A stretch of 64,000 bases of DNA from Clostridium sp. CX1 (GTDB taxonomy: Bacteria > Bacillota > Clostridia > Clostridiales > Clostridiaceae), in assembly GCF_025398335.1 (NCBI RefSeq), contig NZ_JAODOO010000005.1, positions 124,001 to 188,000 of the forward strand, in the 5' to 3' direction. The notes under the pieces are model-generated. The model was not told the DNA's origin and made no database searches. It worked only from the letters and a program-made list of their open reading frames with translations. Shown one piece after another: positions 17,933-26,680 of the stretch. Each line of letters opens with the position of its first letter. The stretch's first letter is position 1. The translations under genes were made by a program, and so were the position numbers.

Positions 17933-18682
17933 ATGGCTAAGAAAAAACAACATCACGAAGAACACGTTGATGAGACATGGTTAATACCTTATTCTGATAT
18001 GCTCACTCTCCTCTTAGCACTTTTTATTGTTATGTTTGCCATGAGTCAGGCAGATAAACAAAAAATGAAACAAGTTAGCGAACAGTTTCGTGTGGTTTTC
18101 TCAGGAGATAAAAGCAGTGGAGTTCTAGATAACCCTGGTGAAGCAGTTGTTCCTTCAGAAAGTAGTAATAGTGCTGTTGAAGAAGATAAGATGAATGAAA
18201 TTAAACAAACCTTAGATAAGGAAATAGAAAAAAGCGGTTATTCTGATAGAGTTAAAGTTAACGTCACCAAGGAAGGTCTAGAGATTTCTATACAAGACGT
18301 TGTGCTTTTTAATTCTGGTGATGATAAGATATTAAATGAGACTTCACCATTACTTCTAGAAGTTTCTAAGTCATTAGTTAATTTAGATAACAGTATTAAG
18401 ATTGTAGGCCATACAGACACTATTCCTATTAAGAATGTAAAATTCCATTCTAACTGGGAGTTAAGTGCTATGCGTGCTATAAACGTAATGAATTTTTTAG
18501 TTGACTCAGGTGGTCTCCAGCCTGAAAGATTTTCAATTCAAGGATATGGTCAATATATGCCTAAATTTGATAACTCTACAGAAGAAGGTAGAGCAAAAAA
18601 TAGAAGAGTTGAAATTTTTGTAGTTCGTAAATATCCGGCTGATAAAGAGGTACCAAATAAAACTGACCAAAAAACTAATTAA
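17933..18682 (+). CDS. motB: Flagellar motor stator protein MotB
   Basis: 249 aa. A single N-terminal TM starts at about residue 17 with the ion-carrying Asp22 in WLIPYSDMLTLLLA. A plug/linker region (60-120) and an OmpA/MotB peptidoglycan-binding domain (about 125-235; GHTDTIPIKN and NRRVEIFV) follow. It anchors the MotA ring to the cell wall. Translation is coupled to motA. The Asp with surrounding YSDML is the proton-type arrangement of B. subtilis MotB, but ion choice is not certain from sequence. Confidence 0.96.
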   Translation: MAKKKQHHEEHVDETWLIPYSDMLTLLLALFIVMFAMSQADKQKMKQVSEQFRVVFSGDKSSGVLDNPGEAVVPSESSNSAVEEDKMNEIKQTLDKEIEKSGYSDRVKVNVTKEGLEISIQDVVLFNSGDDKILNETSPLLLEVSKSLVNLDNSIKIVGHTDTIPIKNVKFHSNWELSAMRAINVMNFLVDSGGLQPERFSIQGYGQYMPKFDNSTEEGRAKNRRVEIFVVRKYPADKEVPNKTDQKTN

Positions 18683-18706
18683 AAGTATTACTTTTTAAAA
18701 TGACCC

Positions 18707-18757
18707 TAAGTAAAGAAGGAGAAGCCTCATAAGGTGAGGGCCCTCCTTCTTTACTTA
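18707..18757. terminator. Compound hairpin between motB and the Vat-like gene
   Basis: Perfect 15-bp outer arms (18707-18721 and 18743-18757) enclose a GC-richer inner hairpin GCCTCA/TGAGGGC. It lies between convergent motB and the Vat-like gene and probably ends both, though the U-tract is weak on each side. Confidence 0.7.
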
Positions 18758-18789
18758 TATTATAACTGCTTTTAATCAACAATTATACA

Positions 18790-19419
18790 TTATATCAAAT
18801 GATCTAATCCGTCCCCTGATGTTAACATTTCAAGATTACTAAATATCTTCTCTTCGTTCCAGTTCCACCATTTAATCTTTAGCAATAATGCAATTTTTTC
18901 GTCGTTAAAACGTTTCTTGATAAATCTAGCTGGATTCCCTCCATATATTGTATATGGTTCAACATTTTTTACTACAGTTGAGTTAGAAGCAATAATGGCA
19001 CCATCACCAATTTTAACACCTGGCATAATGGTTACATTTTGACCTATCCAGACATCATTGCCAATCACAGTATCTCCCTTAAAGGGTAGCTGCTCTACTG
19101 TAGGAGTAACCTTTTCCCAACCGCTACCAAAAATATTAAAGGGATAGGTTGTTATGCCATCCATTCTATGATTTGCTCCATTCATAATGAATTTGACTCC
19201 CTCTGCTATTGCACAAAATTTACCTATTATTAGCTTATCTCCTAGAAATTCATAATGATGCTCTATATTATCATAGAATTTCTCAGGAGACTTTTTGTTA
19301 TCACTATAATAAGTATATTCTCCAATCTCTACGTTGGGCCGTTTAGGTAAATTACTTATATAACAAACTGTTTTGATATTTTCATTTGGATATAACTTTT
19401 TCTTATCTGGTCCTAGCAT
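18790..19419 (-). CDS. Vat-like xenobiotic acetyltransferase (left-handed beta-helix, streptogramin A type)
   Basis: 209-aa hexapeptide-repeat acyltransferase. The block NGANHRMDG with catalytic-type His84, then TYPFNIFGSGWEK, is diagnostic of the Vat/CatB xenobiotic acetyltransferases. Hexapeptide rungs run through VIGNDVWIGQNVTIMPGVKIGDGAIIASNSTV in overlapping repeats, and the C-terminus carries the family segment YGGNPARFIKKRF. Enzymes of this family acetylate streptogramin A or chloramphenicol with acetyl-CoA; intrinsic relatives may act on other substrates. It is third in a unit behind the esterase and PadR genes, 115 nt after the PadR stop, so its membership of the operon is likely but not certain. 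Confidence 0.85.
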   Translation of the reverse strand: MLGPDKKKLYPNENIKTVCYISNLPKRPNVEIGEYTYYSDNKKSPEKFYDNIEHHYEFLGDKLIIGKFCAIAEGVKFIMNGANHRMDGITTYPFNIFGSGWEKVTPTVEQLPFKGDTVIGNDVWIGQNVTIMPGVKIGDGAIIASNSTVVKNVEPYTIYGGNPARFIKKRFNDEKIALLLKIKWWNWNEEKIFSNLEMLTSGDGLDHLI

Positions 19420-19534
19420 AAAGTACTCGCCCCTTTCAATTTAAAATAAAAAACTCTATATCTCCATAATTTAATTCTCACATACCCACTTCAGCTTATC
19501 CTTACGGATTTCTAAATAACAGATACCCCTTAAG

Positions 19535-20056
19535 TTAACTTTCGTTTCTTATATCTTTTAACAATCCCTCAAACCATTGAACATTTACTAAATGATGAGA
19601 AAGTGAATTTTCTAGCATTTTCCCAAAATAAGTAGGGATAGTTTCATTATTCTCAAGAGATTTTTCTAATAAAGAAATTTTCTTTTTAGTTTGTTCGATT
19701 TGTATTTCTATTAGTTTCGTTAGTCCCTCGCTTTTATATTCATTAGCAAATAGCATTGCTGCATAAAAAGATAAATTTATATAATCCGTCTTAGAGCCAT
19801 ATTTATACATCAACTTTTCAAATTCTTTATCTCCAAGTTCAGTGATGATATAGTTATGCGTCTCTCTAGTATTGTCTAATTGGTCAATTTTTTTAATATA
19901 TTTTTTCTCTTCTAATTGTTGAAGATTATAATAGAATGATCCTTTAGTGAAATTTACTATATATTTATAGTGCCTCTCTTCCATTAAGGCTAATAATTCG
20001 TATCCATAAGAACCTGGGTTTTCTTTTAATAACCCTAAAATTAGTAATGGTATCAA
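19535..20056 (-). CDS. PadR family transcriptional regulator
   Basis: 173 aa. The N-terminal winged helix (1-80) has the PadR hallmarks ILGLLKENPGSYGYEL and FTKGSFYYNLQQLEEKKYI. A C-terminal helical dimerisation arm (85-173) follows, with predicted coiled-coil IEQTKKKISLLEKSLE. The start codon is TTG at 20056, 8 nt after GGAG; no better ATG exists. PadR repressors sense phenolics, drugs or stress and often control the adjacent efflux or modification gene. It sits between the esterase and Vat-like genes and is the natural candidate to bind the twin dyads upstream of the esterase gene. Confidence 0.9.
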   Translation of the reverse strand: MIPLLILGLLKENPGSYGYELLALMEERHYKYIVNFTKGSFYYNLQQLEEKKYIKKIDQLDNTRETHNYIITELGDKEFEKLMYKYGSKTDYINLSFYAAMLFANEYKSEGLTKLIEIQIEQTKKKISLLEKSLENNETIPTYFGKMLENSLSHHLVNVQWFEGLLKDIRNES

Positions 20057-20119
20057 AAAAACATCTCCTTTATATTCTTCATCAAAATTATGCTGATAGT
20101 TATTTCATAATTATAAAGT

Positions 20120-20968
20120 TTAACCATTTGTGATTTGCATCAGTTGAGATTCGAATTCATCATATGATATTTTTCCTAGTGCTAAATCCATACTTTTTAT
20201 ATATATTTTTTCTGGTTTGGTATGTGTTCTAGCATAATTTAGGTTAATTAACTCATTTTCGTTAATTAATGGCTTTAATATATGCTGTTTATTACAAAAG
20301 GCTTCAAAATATCGTAAACCAAATTTTCTTTGGGAAATTGCATCAATATGAATACCATCAGGATTAGAAGTTAAACCTGAGGCTGTTACAAAGTAACAAT
20401 TATCTTGTTCAAAAGCAAACTTTTGTAGCTCTTCATTAATAAAATTATATTCAGTACAGCTTTTTCCAAACCCTTTTTTGCCTAAAAAATCTCCTAAACC
20501 ACCAATAATGAGGGGAATATCTGGAGCATTTAACTCCTTTCTAAGAGCCTCAATAATTAAAAGTAATTTCTTGTAGTAAACTTTGTAGTTACCATTGATA
20601 CTATCACTTTCTCCTTGATGCCATAGAATTCCTGTTAACTTACTATTCTGCATAGCAAATTTAGCTTCAGTTATCGCATGCCTAAAAAGCACTTCGTCTA
20701 CAGCCCATTCATCCAGTGAGCTCCCACCTTCAGCACAAGGAATTAAGCCAATAATATCTTCTTGATTTTGACGACACCATGCATCTGCGAATGAACCAGC
20801 AAGACTTATTCCTGAAACAGGACGGTCATAATTGATAGGCTCAGTCATCATTTGCCATCTACCATTACGTAACATTTGTATTCTTTCATTGTAAATCGGG
20901 GTTACTTCATGAATAAATCCTCGTCCAGCCATATTGGACTGTCCTAACATTAAAAACGATTTAATCAT
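20120..20968 (-). CDS. SASA/CE6-type carbohydrate acetylesterase (sialate O-acetylesterase-like)
   Basis: SGNH-like hydrolase of 282 aa. The catalytic Ser is in FLMLGQSNMAGRG (Ser11), a block II/III-like segment reads GILWHQGESDS, and the Asp/His pair lies in NPDGIHID. No signal peptide is seen, so the enzyme is probably cytoplasmic. An in-frame ATG at 20977 touches its GAAAGG site, whereas ATG at 20968 has 9-nt spacing, so the latter is preferred. Relatives remove O-acetyl groups from sialic acids or xylo-sugars; the true substrate is unknown. It is the first gene behind the dyad-containing promoter, with padR 63 nt downstream. Confidence 0.82.
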   Translation of the reverse strand: MIKSFLMLGQSNMAGRGFIHEVTPIYNERIQMLRNGRWQMMTEPINYDRPVSGISLAGSFADAWCRQNQEDIIGLIPCAEGGSSLDEWAVDEVLFRHAITEAKFAMQNSKLTGILWHQGESDSINGNYKVYYKKLLLIIEALRKELNAPDIPLIIGGLGDFLGKKGFGKSCTEYNFINEELQKFAFEQDNCYFVTASGLTSNPDGIHIDAISQRKFGLRYFEAFCNKQHILKPLINENELINLNYARTHTKPEKIYIKSMDLALGKISYDEFESQLMQITNG

Positions 20969-21077
20969 TTTTTTCATCCTTTCTTTTCATTTAGTATTCA
21001 CTAAGAAATGTTTCCAGTTCTATTATTAATTCATTGCTTCAGTAGATTTTCCTAGATATCAAAAACTACTAAATTCA

Positions 21078-21101
21078 TTAATAGTCCAATTAGACTATTA
21101 A
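21078..21101. promoter_or_regulatory. Operator-like dyad 1 at the predicted transcription start
   Basis: A 24-bp dyad with a single mismatched pair, core TAGTCCAATTAGACTA (21082-21097). It is the same core as the dyad 33 bp away and covers about +3 to +26 of the predicted transcript of the SASA-PadR genes. Confidence 0.7.
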
Positions 21102-21110
21102 CACTTAAAT

Positions 21111-21138
21111 ATTATAGTCTAATTAGACTAATTGTCAA
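21111..21138 (-). promoter_or_regulatory. Consensus promoter of the SASA-PadR(-Vat) unit with operator in the spacer
   Basis: Minus strand: -35 TTGACA (21138-21133), 16-nt spacer, -10 TATAAT (21116-21111). The perfect palindrome TAGTCTAATTAGACTA (21115-21130) fills the spacer. A repressor bound there would block RNA polymerase. The remaining gap (21139-21399) is AT-rich with no gene. Confidence 0.8.
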
Positions 21139-21399
21139 CTATATTTTGCATTCAAGCCTTTCAACTGCCCTTAGAGTAATCAATACCAAAAAACAGCCGA
21201 CTAAGATGAATATTTTCACTTCACCTCAGCCAGCATAAATTTTACTACCCTATAGTTTAATTTATTTTTTGGTATTTATACTCTTATACACCTACTTGGT
21301 CACTGCTGTTTTTCAGTATTTATGCACAGACTCTTAGTCTAAGAAAATATGAAATACACATAAAAAAAGATTAAATCTCTCTAACACCTTCATATCAGC

Positions 21400-22824
21400 C
21401 TATTTACTCTCTATCCTCGCGACACATTCCACATGAGCGGTCTGAGGAAACATATCTACTGGCTGAATTTCCTTAGTTCCGTACCCCAACTCATCCAATA
21501 CAGCCAAATCTCTAGCTAAGGTTCCTGGGTCACAGGATACATATACTATTCTTTTAGGCTTCATCTTAGCTATTGCCTCTAAAAGAATTCTTTCACAGCC
21601 CTTTCTAGGAGGATCAACTACAACAACTTCTGCATATACTCCTTCTTCAATAAGCGCAGGAATGACCTTTTCAGATTGTCCTACTATAAATTCTGCGTTT
21701 TTAATATTATTCTGTACTGCATTCACCTTTGCATTTTCTATAGCTTGAGGAACAATCTCCACCCCATAAACCTTTTTAGCCTTTTGTGATAAAAATAGTG
21801 ATATAGTACCTGTTCCGCAATAGGCATCAAAGACAGTTTCATCTCCAGTTAAATTAGCATATTCTAATGCCTTATTATATAAAGTTTCCGTTTGCACTGG
21901 ATTTACCTGAAAAAATGAAAGTGGTGATATATTAAATTTAAATTCTCCTATATAATCACTTATAATGTCACTTCCCCATAGGGTTATGTTATTTTCTCCT
22001 AAGACAACATTAGTTTTCTTATTGTTTATATTTTGTATAATACTTTTTATACCCTTAATATTTTCAGCCATTAGCTTTATAAACTCTTCTTTATGAGGCA
22101 ATTCCTCAGTCCTTGTTACTATAACAACCATTACCTCACCGGTTTTAAAACCTCTTCTAACCATAATGTGTCTTATCAGTCCACTATGCTGCTCCTCATT
22201 ATAAGGCTCTATACTATATTTCTCAATCCATGATTTCATCAAGAGAACTACTTTATCAGCTATTTCATCTTGAATACTACAGGAGTCCATATGTATTATT
22301 TCATGGCTTCTTGGAGCATAAAAGCCTATCTGCACTTCACCATCTCTTCTTCCTACTGGAAGCTGTACTTTGTTTCTATACCTATAAGGTGTCTCCATGC
22401 CTATTGTATCGTGTAATACTATTCCTTCATCACTATTTACTGTATTGTCTTTAACTTTCTTTTCCTCTGAACCCTTTATATTAAGTTTCCCAATCCTATT
22501 AATACAGTCTTGTACTCTTTGTTTCTTAAACTTTAACTGGGCTTGATAATTAAAATGTTGTAACTGACATCCCCCACACCTTTTATATATTCCACATACC
22601 GGTTCACTCCTATGTTGTGATTTATCAATCACCTCTATAAGCTTTCCAAAGGCAAAGTTTTTATTTACCTTCACAATTTTTACTTTTACCTTTTCCTTTA
22701 CCAAAGCTCCAGGAACAAATATCGTAAAATCCTCTACTTTGCCAACTCCTTCCCCCTCATAACCCATACTGCTTATATCTAATATATATTCTCTATTCTT
22801 TTCTACAGGAATAATTCTACTCAT
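21400..22824 (-). CDS. rlmD: 23S rRNA (uracil-C5)-methyltransferase RlmD/RumA-type
   Basis: SAM-dependent m5U methyltransferase, 474 aa from the chosen start. N-terminal TRAM RNA-binding domain (about 1-65). A [4Fe-4S] cluster motif [14 protein letters not shown] follows near residue 85. The SAM domain has [15 protein letters not shown], the motif [10 protein letters not shown], and the catalytic Cys in [17 protein letters not shown] at 22824 ([10 protein letters not shown]) has AGGTGA 6 nt upstream; ATG at 22857 has only a distant AAGGA. RlmCD-type dual specificity, common in Gram-positives, is equally possible. It is a single-gene unit. Confidence 0.88.
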   Translation of the reverse strand: MSRIIPVEKNREYILDISSMGYEGEGVGKVEDFTIFVPGALVKEKVKVKIVKVNKNFAFGKLIEVIDKSQHRSEPVCGIYKRCGGCQLQHFNYQAQLKFKKQRVQDCINRIGKLNIKGSEEKKVKDNTVNSDEGIVLHDTIGMETPYRYRNKVQLPVGRRDGEVQIGFYAPRSHEIIHMDSCSIQDEIADKVVLLMKSWIEKYSIEPYNEEQHSGLIRHIMVRRGFKTGEVMVVIVTRTEELPHKEEFIKLMAENIKGIKSIIQNINNKKTNVVLGENNITLWGSDIISDYIGEFKFNISPLSFFQVNPVQTETLYNKALEYANLTGDETVFDAYCGTGTISLFLSQKAKKVYGVEIVPQAIENAKVNAVQNNIKNAEFIVGQSEKVIPALIEEGVYAEVVVVDPPRKGCERILLEAIAKMKPKRIVYVSCDPGTLARDLAVLDELGYGTKEIQPVDMFPQTAHVECVARIESK

Positions 22825-22907
22825 ACTTTCACCTACTCTATCAAATTCTCTCTCCATATTCTACATTTTTCCTTGTAATTTGTCTATCAAATAATTTAAA
22901 TAAAAAT

Positions 22908-22925
22908 AAGCGGAAAAATCCGCTT
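22908..22925 (-). terminator. Terminator after the DUF1540 gene
   Basis: Arms AAGCGGA and TCCGCTT around a 4-nt A loop; ATTTTTATTT follows on the minus strand. It overlaps the region immediately past the DUF1540 stop at 22927. Confidence 0.8.
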
Positions 22926-22926
22926 T

Positions 22927-23292
22927 TTACTCATTTTCTCTGAAGGTCTCACATTCAGTACTTTCACTTGTTCGAGCATTTGGCCCATGTACTTGAACAA
23001 AATCAGCGCTACATATTCTGTTTACATTATATACACAGTTCTGAGCTTCACAAACTATATCGGGACTTAGCTCTACCGTATCTGCACTAAAAAGCTGTCT
23101 AAACTCACCTGCTAGATTTCTATTTGTAAAATGTGACATGGCATCTGCATCTGTTTTTTCAAGAAAAGTATCACACATAGTATCTGGACTAGTGTTTGCT
23201 TCTTCCCCCATTACATGAATACTACTTGCTATACAAAATTCATTTACATTATTATAGCAATTTTTTGCGCTACATCTTAACTTTCCACTCAT
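22927..23292 (-). CDS. Tandem DUF1540 cysteine-rich protein
   Basis: 121 aa made of two copies of the DUF1540 unit. Copy 1 (about 3-42) has CSAKNCYNNVNEFCIA and DTMCDTF. Copy 2 (about 77-119) has CEAQNCVYNVNRICSA and TECETF. Each copy carries four Cys in the same spacing, which suggests metal binding, but this is inferred. DUF1540 proteins occur in spore-forming Firmicutes and have no established function. ATG at 23292 follows GGGGAGGA. A small transcription unit with its own terminator lies just upstream. Confidence 0.85.
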   Translation of the reverse strand: MSGKLRCSAKNCYNNVNEFCIASSIHVMGEEANTSPDTMCDTFLEKTDADAMSHFTNRNLAGEFRQLFSADTVELSPDIVCEAQNCVYNVNRICSADFVQVHGPNARTSESTECETFRENE

Positions 23293-23359
23293 AAAAATTC
23301 CTCCCCTTTACTATCTATAAATATAGTTTTCTAAATTTCGAGGAATTTTATACTTTAAA

Positions 23360-23446
23360 AAAATTGCACCTTTATCAGAAAGGTGCTAAAAGTAAATAGA
23401 ATCAGTTGTCTCTTATTTTCTCATTTTGTTATTTTAACCATATGTT
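23360..23446 (-). ncRNA. Candidate short transcript or leader between pyk and the DUF1540 gene
   Basis: A promoter-like pair, TTGGAA (23481-23476) and TATAAT (23457-23452) with an 18-nt spacer, is followed about 65 nt later by a strong terminator (23366-23386). No gene lies between; the longest frame is the 6-codon MVKITK. It is either a small RNA of about 85 nt or an attenuated leader of the DUF1540 gene. The rest of the 23293-23669 gap shows nothing else. Confidence 0.4.
23366..23386 (-). terminator. Terminator of the candidate short transcript
   Basis: Arms GCACCTTT (23366-23373) and AAAGGTGC (23379-23386) with a 5-nt loop; AATTTTTTT follows on the minus strand. Confidence 0.8.
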
Positions 23447-23634
23447 TTCTTATTATACATTACTTTAATATAAATTTCCAATAAAAACTTAAAAACTTAT
23501 CTATTAAATCTTAACTTGATTTTCTAACATAAGTTTAATTCTTACGTAACTATAGTTTATTTGTTGATTTTTGTCGTTATATTTAGAAAAAAATAATTAT
23601 AAATATCTTAATTACTAAATTTTATTTTCAGTAT

Positions 23635-23666
23635 AAAGGACTACTAGCTTTTACCAGTAGTCCTTT
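23635..23666 (-). terminator. Terminator after pyk
   Basis: Perfect 11-bp arms AAAGGACTACT (23635-23645) and AGTAGTCCTTT (23656-23666), loop of 10 nt, directly past the pyk stop. Confidence 0.82.
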
Positions 23667-23669
23667 ATA

Positions 23670-25424
23670 TTACATTATATTTGTTCTGCCGTTATATACA
23701 ATACCTCTTGTAACATCCATAGTGATAAAAGATCCGGTTTTTAATACCTCAGTAGCTCCACCTGCATTGCAAATTAATGGAATCTCTTGTGAAATACATT
23801 CTATAGCAAGATGAGAAGTTAACCCGCCTTCCTCAGCTATAATACCTGATACTCTATCTAATACATTTATATATTCTCTATCTAGGTTTTTTACAACTAA
23901 GATATCTCCTTTTTCTATAATCTCATCTGCCTGTTTAGCACTATTAGCAATTTTAGCTGTACCATATCCTGGCTTGTTTCCAGCACCTCTACCTTGAACT
24001 AATATATCTCCTACAACATGAACTTTAAGCATATTTGTAGTTCCTGAGTAACTTACAGGAATTCCAGCAGCTATTACAACTAGATCCCCTTTCTTTACAT
24101 ACCCAGTTTTTAGTGATATATCAACAGATTTTTCTATTAACTCGTCTGTTGACTGAACCTTATCTGTAGTTATAGGGAATACACCCCAGTTTAATGCTAA
24201 TTTTCTAGCTACACTTTCACTTGAAGTAACGGCTATTACAGGACAAGCTGATCTATATTTTGAAACCATTCTTGCTGTATGACCGCTTTGAGTAGCTGTT
24301 ATTATAGCTGATGCATTTAATTCTGATGCAGTTGTGCAAGTAGCAAGACTTATAGCATTAGGTACATTTTGTATATGAGTTTCTCTCTTCTTACTTAAAA
24401 TTTCTTCATACTTTAATCTAGATTCAGCTTCTATAGCTATTCTTGACATTGTTTGAGCAGCTTCCACAGGCCACTTTCCATTTGCAGATTCTCCACTTAG
24501 CATTAAAGCATCAGTACCATCGAATATAGCATTAGCTACGTCGGAAGCTTCTGCTCTTGTTGGTCTTGGGTTTCTCTCCATAGAATCTAACATTTGTGTA
24601 GCTGTTACTACAAATTTACCTGCTCTATTACATTTTTCAATTATCATTTTTTGAGCTGATGGTACTCTTTCTATTGGAATTTCTGAACCCATATCCCCTC
24701 TAGCAACCATTATTCCGTCTGAAAACTTGATTATTTCATCAATGTTATCAACACCTTCTTGGTTCTCTATTTTAGAAATTATTTGTATATCATGTCCACC
24801 AAATTGTTCTAATAGCTTTCTAATAGCTAGAACATCTGAAGCTTTTCTTATAAAAGATGCTGCTATATAATCTACACCTATTTCGCAACCAAATCTTAAA
24901 TCCTCAACATCTTTGTCTGTGAAAGAAGGAAGGTTTGTTTTTACATTTGGTACGTTAACGTTCTTTTTAGTGCTTATCATTCCACTATTTCTTACTATAC
25001 AGTGTATATCAGTTCCCTTTACTTCTTGAATCTCAAGTCCAATTAAACCATCAGCCATTAGTATCATGTCTCCTGGTTTAACATCTTTGTATAGTTCACG
25101 ATAACTTAAATTACATCTTGTAGCATCTCCATCTACATCTTCGCCACAAACTATAGTAAACTTTGTTCCTTCAACTAATTCTACCTTTTCAGGAAAATAT
25201 CCTGTTCTTATCTCTGGTCCCTTAGTGTCAAGCACTATTCCTATTGGTTTATTATATTTTTCCCTTAACTTCTTTACAAGCTTAATTCTTTCTCCATGTT
25301 CAGCATGATCTCCATGAGAAAAGTTATGTCTTGAACAACTCATTCCAGCTTCGATAAGTTTAGATAAAACTTCTTCCGAATCACTGGCTGGTCCAATTGT
25401 AAAAATCATTTTAGTCTTTTGCAT
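23670..25424 (-). CDS. pyk: Pyruvate kinase with C-terminal PEP-utilising domain
   Basis: Last ATP-forming step of glycolysis. 584 aa: catalytic barrel with FTIGPASDS, ISKIENQEGVDN and the active-site block GDMGSEIPIERVP and ATQMLDSM; the allosteric C-domain (about 355-475); and an extra domain at 490-584 that resembles the phosphohistidine domain of PEP-utilising enzymes (EEGGLTSHLAIE). This extra domain is normal for bacilli and clostridia. The gene starts 43 nt after the pfkA stop and is transcribed with it. Confidence 0.97.
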   Translation of the reverse strand: MQKTKMIFTIGPASDSEEVLSKLIEAGMSCSRHNFSHGDHAEHGERIKLVKKLREKYNKPIGIVLDTKGPEIRTGYFPEKVELVEGTKFTIVCGEDVDGDATRCNLSYRELYKDVKPGDMILMADGLIGLEIQEVKGTDIHCIVRNSGMISTKKNVNVPNVKTNLPSFTDKDVEDLRFGCEIGVDYIAASFIRKASDVLAIRKLLEQFGGHDIQIISKIENQEGVDNIDEIIKFSDGIMVARGDMGSEIPIERVPSAQKMIIEKCNRAGKFVVTATQMLDSMERNPRPTRAEASDVANAIFDGTDALMLSGESANGKWPVEAAQTMSRIAIEAESRLKYEEILSKKRETHIQNVPNAISLATCTTASELNASAIITATQSGHTARMVSKYRSACPVIAVTSSESVARKLALNWGVFPITTDKVQSTDELIEKSVDISLKTGYVKKGDLVVIAAGIPVSYSGTTNMLKVHVVGDILVQGRGAGNKPGYGTAKIANSAKQADEIIEKGDILVVKNLDREYINVLDRVSGIIAEEGGLTSHLAIECISQEIPLICNAGGATEVLKTGSFITMDVTRGIVYNGRTNIM

Positions 25425-25467
25425 AGCTTACTCTCCTTAACATCCACTTAAAATTTATTTATATATT

Positions 25468-26427
25468 TTAGTATGATAACGCATTAGCAATTTCATATAG
25501 TTTTTCATCAAATTGTCTTGGTACTGCTAGAGCATCATCTATGTCTTCGTCAAATATTTTTCCGTCTTTAACTCCAACTACTCTAGAGGATTTTCCCTCT
25601 TCTAACAGCTCAATAGCTCTATATCCCATTCTTGATGCCCATACTCTATCCATACAAGTTGGACTTCCGCCTCTTTGGATATGACCAAGCTTAGTAGCCC
25701 TAGCTTCCATTCCTGTAACCTCAGCTACAGTCTTAGCTAGTTCTTCTGCTCCTCCAATACCTTCTGCTAATAGAATTAGATTATGCATTTTACCTCTTAA
25801 TTTTCCTTCAAGTATGGTTCTGCATAGCTTATCTTGATTATATCCTTTTTCTGGTACAATTATACTTTCTGCTCCACCTGCAAGACCTGCATAAAGTGCT
25901 ATATCTCCACAATTTCTACCCATAACTTCGATAATACTTACTCTTTCATGTGATGTTGAAGTATCTCTTATCTTATTAATTGCATCTAAAACTGTGTTTA
26001 CAGCGGTATCAAATCCTATAGTATACTCAGTATATGGAAGATCGTTATCAATAGTTCCCGGTATCCCCACTGTTGCTATACCTAGTTTTGATAATAATTG
26101 TGCTCCTTTAAAAGAACCATCTCCACCTATTACTACAAGTCCATCAATTCCGAAGGTTTTTAGTATATTTGCTCCTCTTTTTCTTCCTTCTTCTGTTCTA
26201 AATTCCTCACAACGTGCGGTTCTTAAAATAGTTCCACCTCTTTGTATAATGTCAGCCACACTATGTCTATCCATAGGTATAATTTCGCCGTTAATTAGCC
26301 CACTATATCCTCTTCTTACTCCCATTACGTTTAGACCTTTTTCTAATCCTGCTCTCACTACTGCTCTTATAGCAGCATTCATTCCAGGTGCATCTCCACC
26401 ACTTGTTAACACAGCTATTGTTCTCAT
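25468..26427 (-). CDS. pfkA: ATP-dependent 6-phosphofructokinase
   Basis: 319 aa, the classical bacterial PfkA length. ATP-site [12 protein letters not shown] and GGDGSFKGA, the catalytic [10 protein letters not shown] with Asp, and the fructose-6-phosphate site MGRNCGDIA are present. ATG at 26427 has GGAGG upstream; an earlier in-frame codon adds 7 residues and has no ribosome site. It commits fructose-6-phosphate to glycolysis and is followed by pyk. An 8-bp hairpin lies just upstream of its ribosome site. Confidence 0.97.
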   Translation of the reverse strand: MRTIAVLTSGGDAPGMNAAIRAVVRAGLEKGLNVMGVRRGYSGLINGEIIPMDRHSVADIIQRGGTILRTARCEEFRTEEGRKRGANILKTFGIDGLVVIGGDGSFKGAQLLSKLGIATVGIPGTIDNDLPYTEYTIGFDTAVNTVLDAINKIRDTSTSHERVSIIEVMGRNCGDIALYAGLAGGAESIIVPEKGYNQDKLCRTILEGKLRGKMHNLILLAEGIGGAEELAKTVAEVTGMEARATKLGHIQRGGSPTCMDRVWASRMGYRAIELLEEGKSSRVVGVKDGKIFDEDIDDALAVPRQFDEKLYEIANALSY

Positions 26428-26448
26428 ATCTATACCTCCTATGACCAC

Positions 26449-26467
26449 TGGGACATTTTATGTCCCA
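26449..26467. repeat. 8-bp perfect dyad in the pfkA-pyk leader
   Basis: TGGGACAT and ATGTCCCA separated by TTT. It sits about 20 nt before the pfkA start, just upstream of the Shine-Dalgarno, and stands out as GC-richer than its surroundings. It could be a protein operator or an mRNA-stabilising stem-loop. Confidence 0.5.
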
Positions 26468-26610
26468 CGCACATTATACAATATTTATTTTGATATTCTA
26501 TAAGTAAAGTATTTTTATTATATCACATATTTAGCCTTTTTTCATCACATGATATTATTTATTTTTAAGAGTATTTTCGGTATTTATTGTTAATTAATAT
26601 ATAAGGAGTT

Positions 26611-26642
26611 TTAGAGAAGATATGTACATCTATCCTCTCTAA
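26611..26642 (-). terminator. Possible terminator after dnaE
   Basis: Outer arms TTAGAGA (26611-26617) and TCTCTAA (26636-26642) with a partly paired interior; AAAACTCC follows on the minus strand, so the U-tract is poor. It lies between dnaE and the pfkA promoter region. Confidence 0.5.
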
Positions 26643-26680
26643 TATTTTGTTTATTGTACTAAGAAAATATACTTAAAAAC

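Noticed and set aside
21139-21399. Possible CRISPR or repeat array near the PadR operators
   Set aside because: Only two dyads with a shared core occur. There is no regular repeat-spacer pattern and no cas gene.
25994-26503. 169-codon plus-strand frame opposite pfkA
   Set aside because: It is the antisense of conserved PfkA sequence, rich in Pro/Ser/Ile as such shadows are, with no ribosome site.
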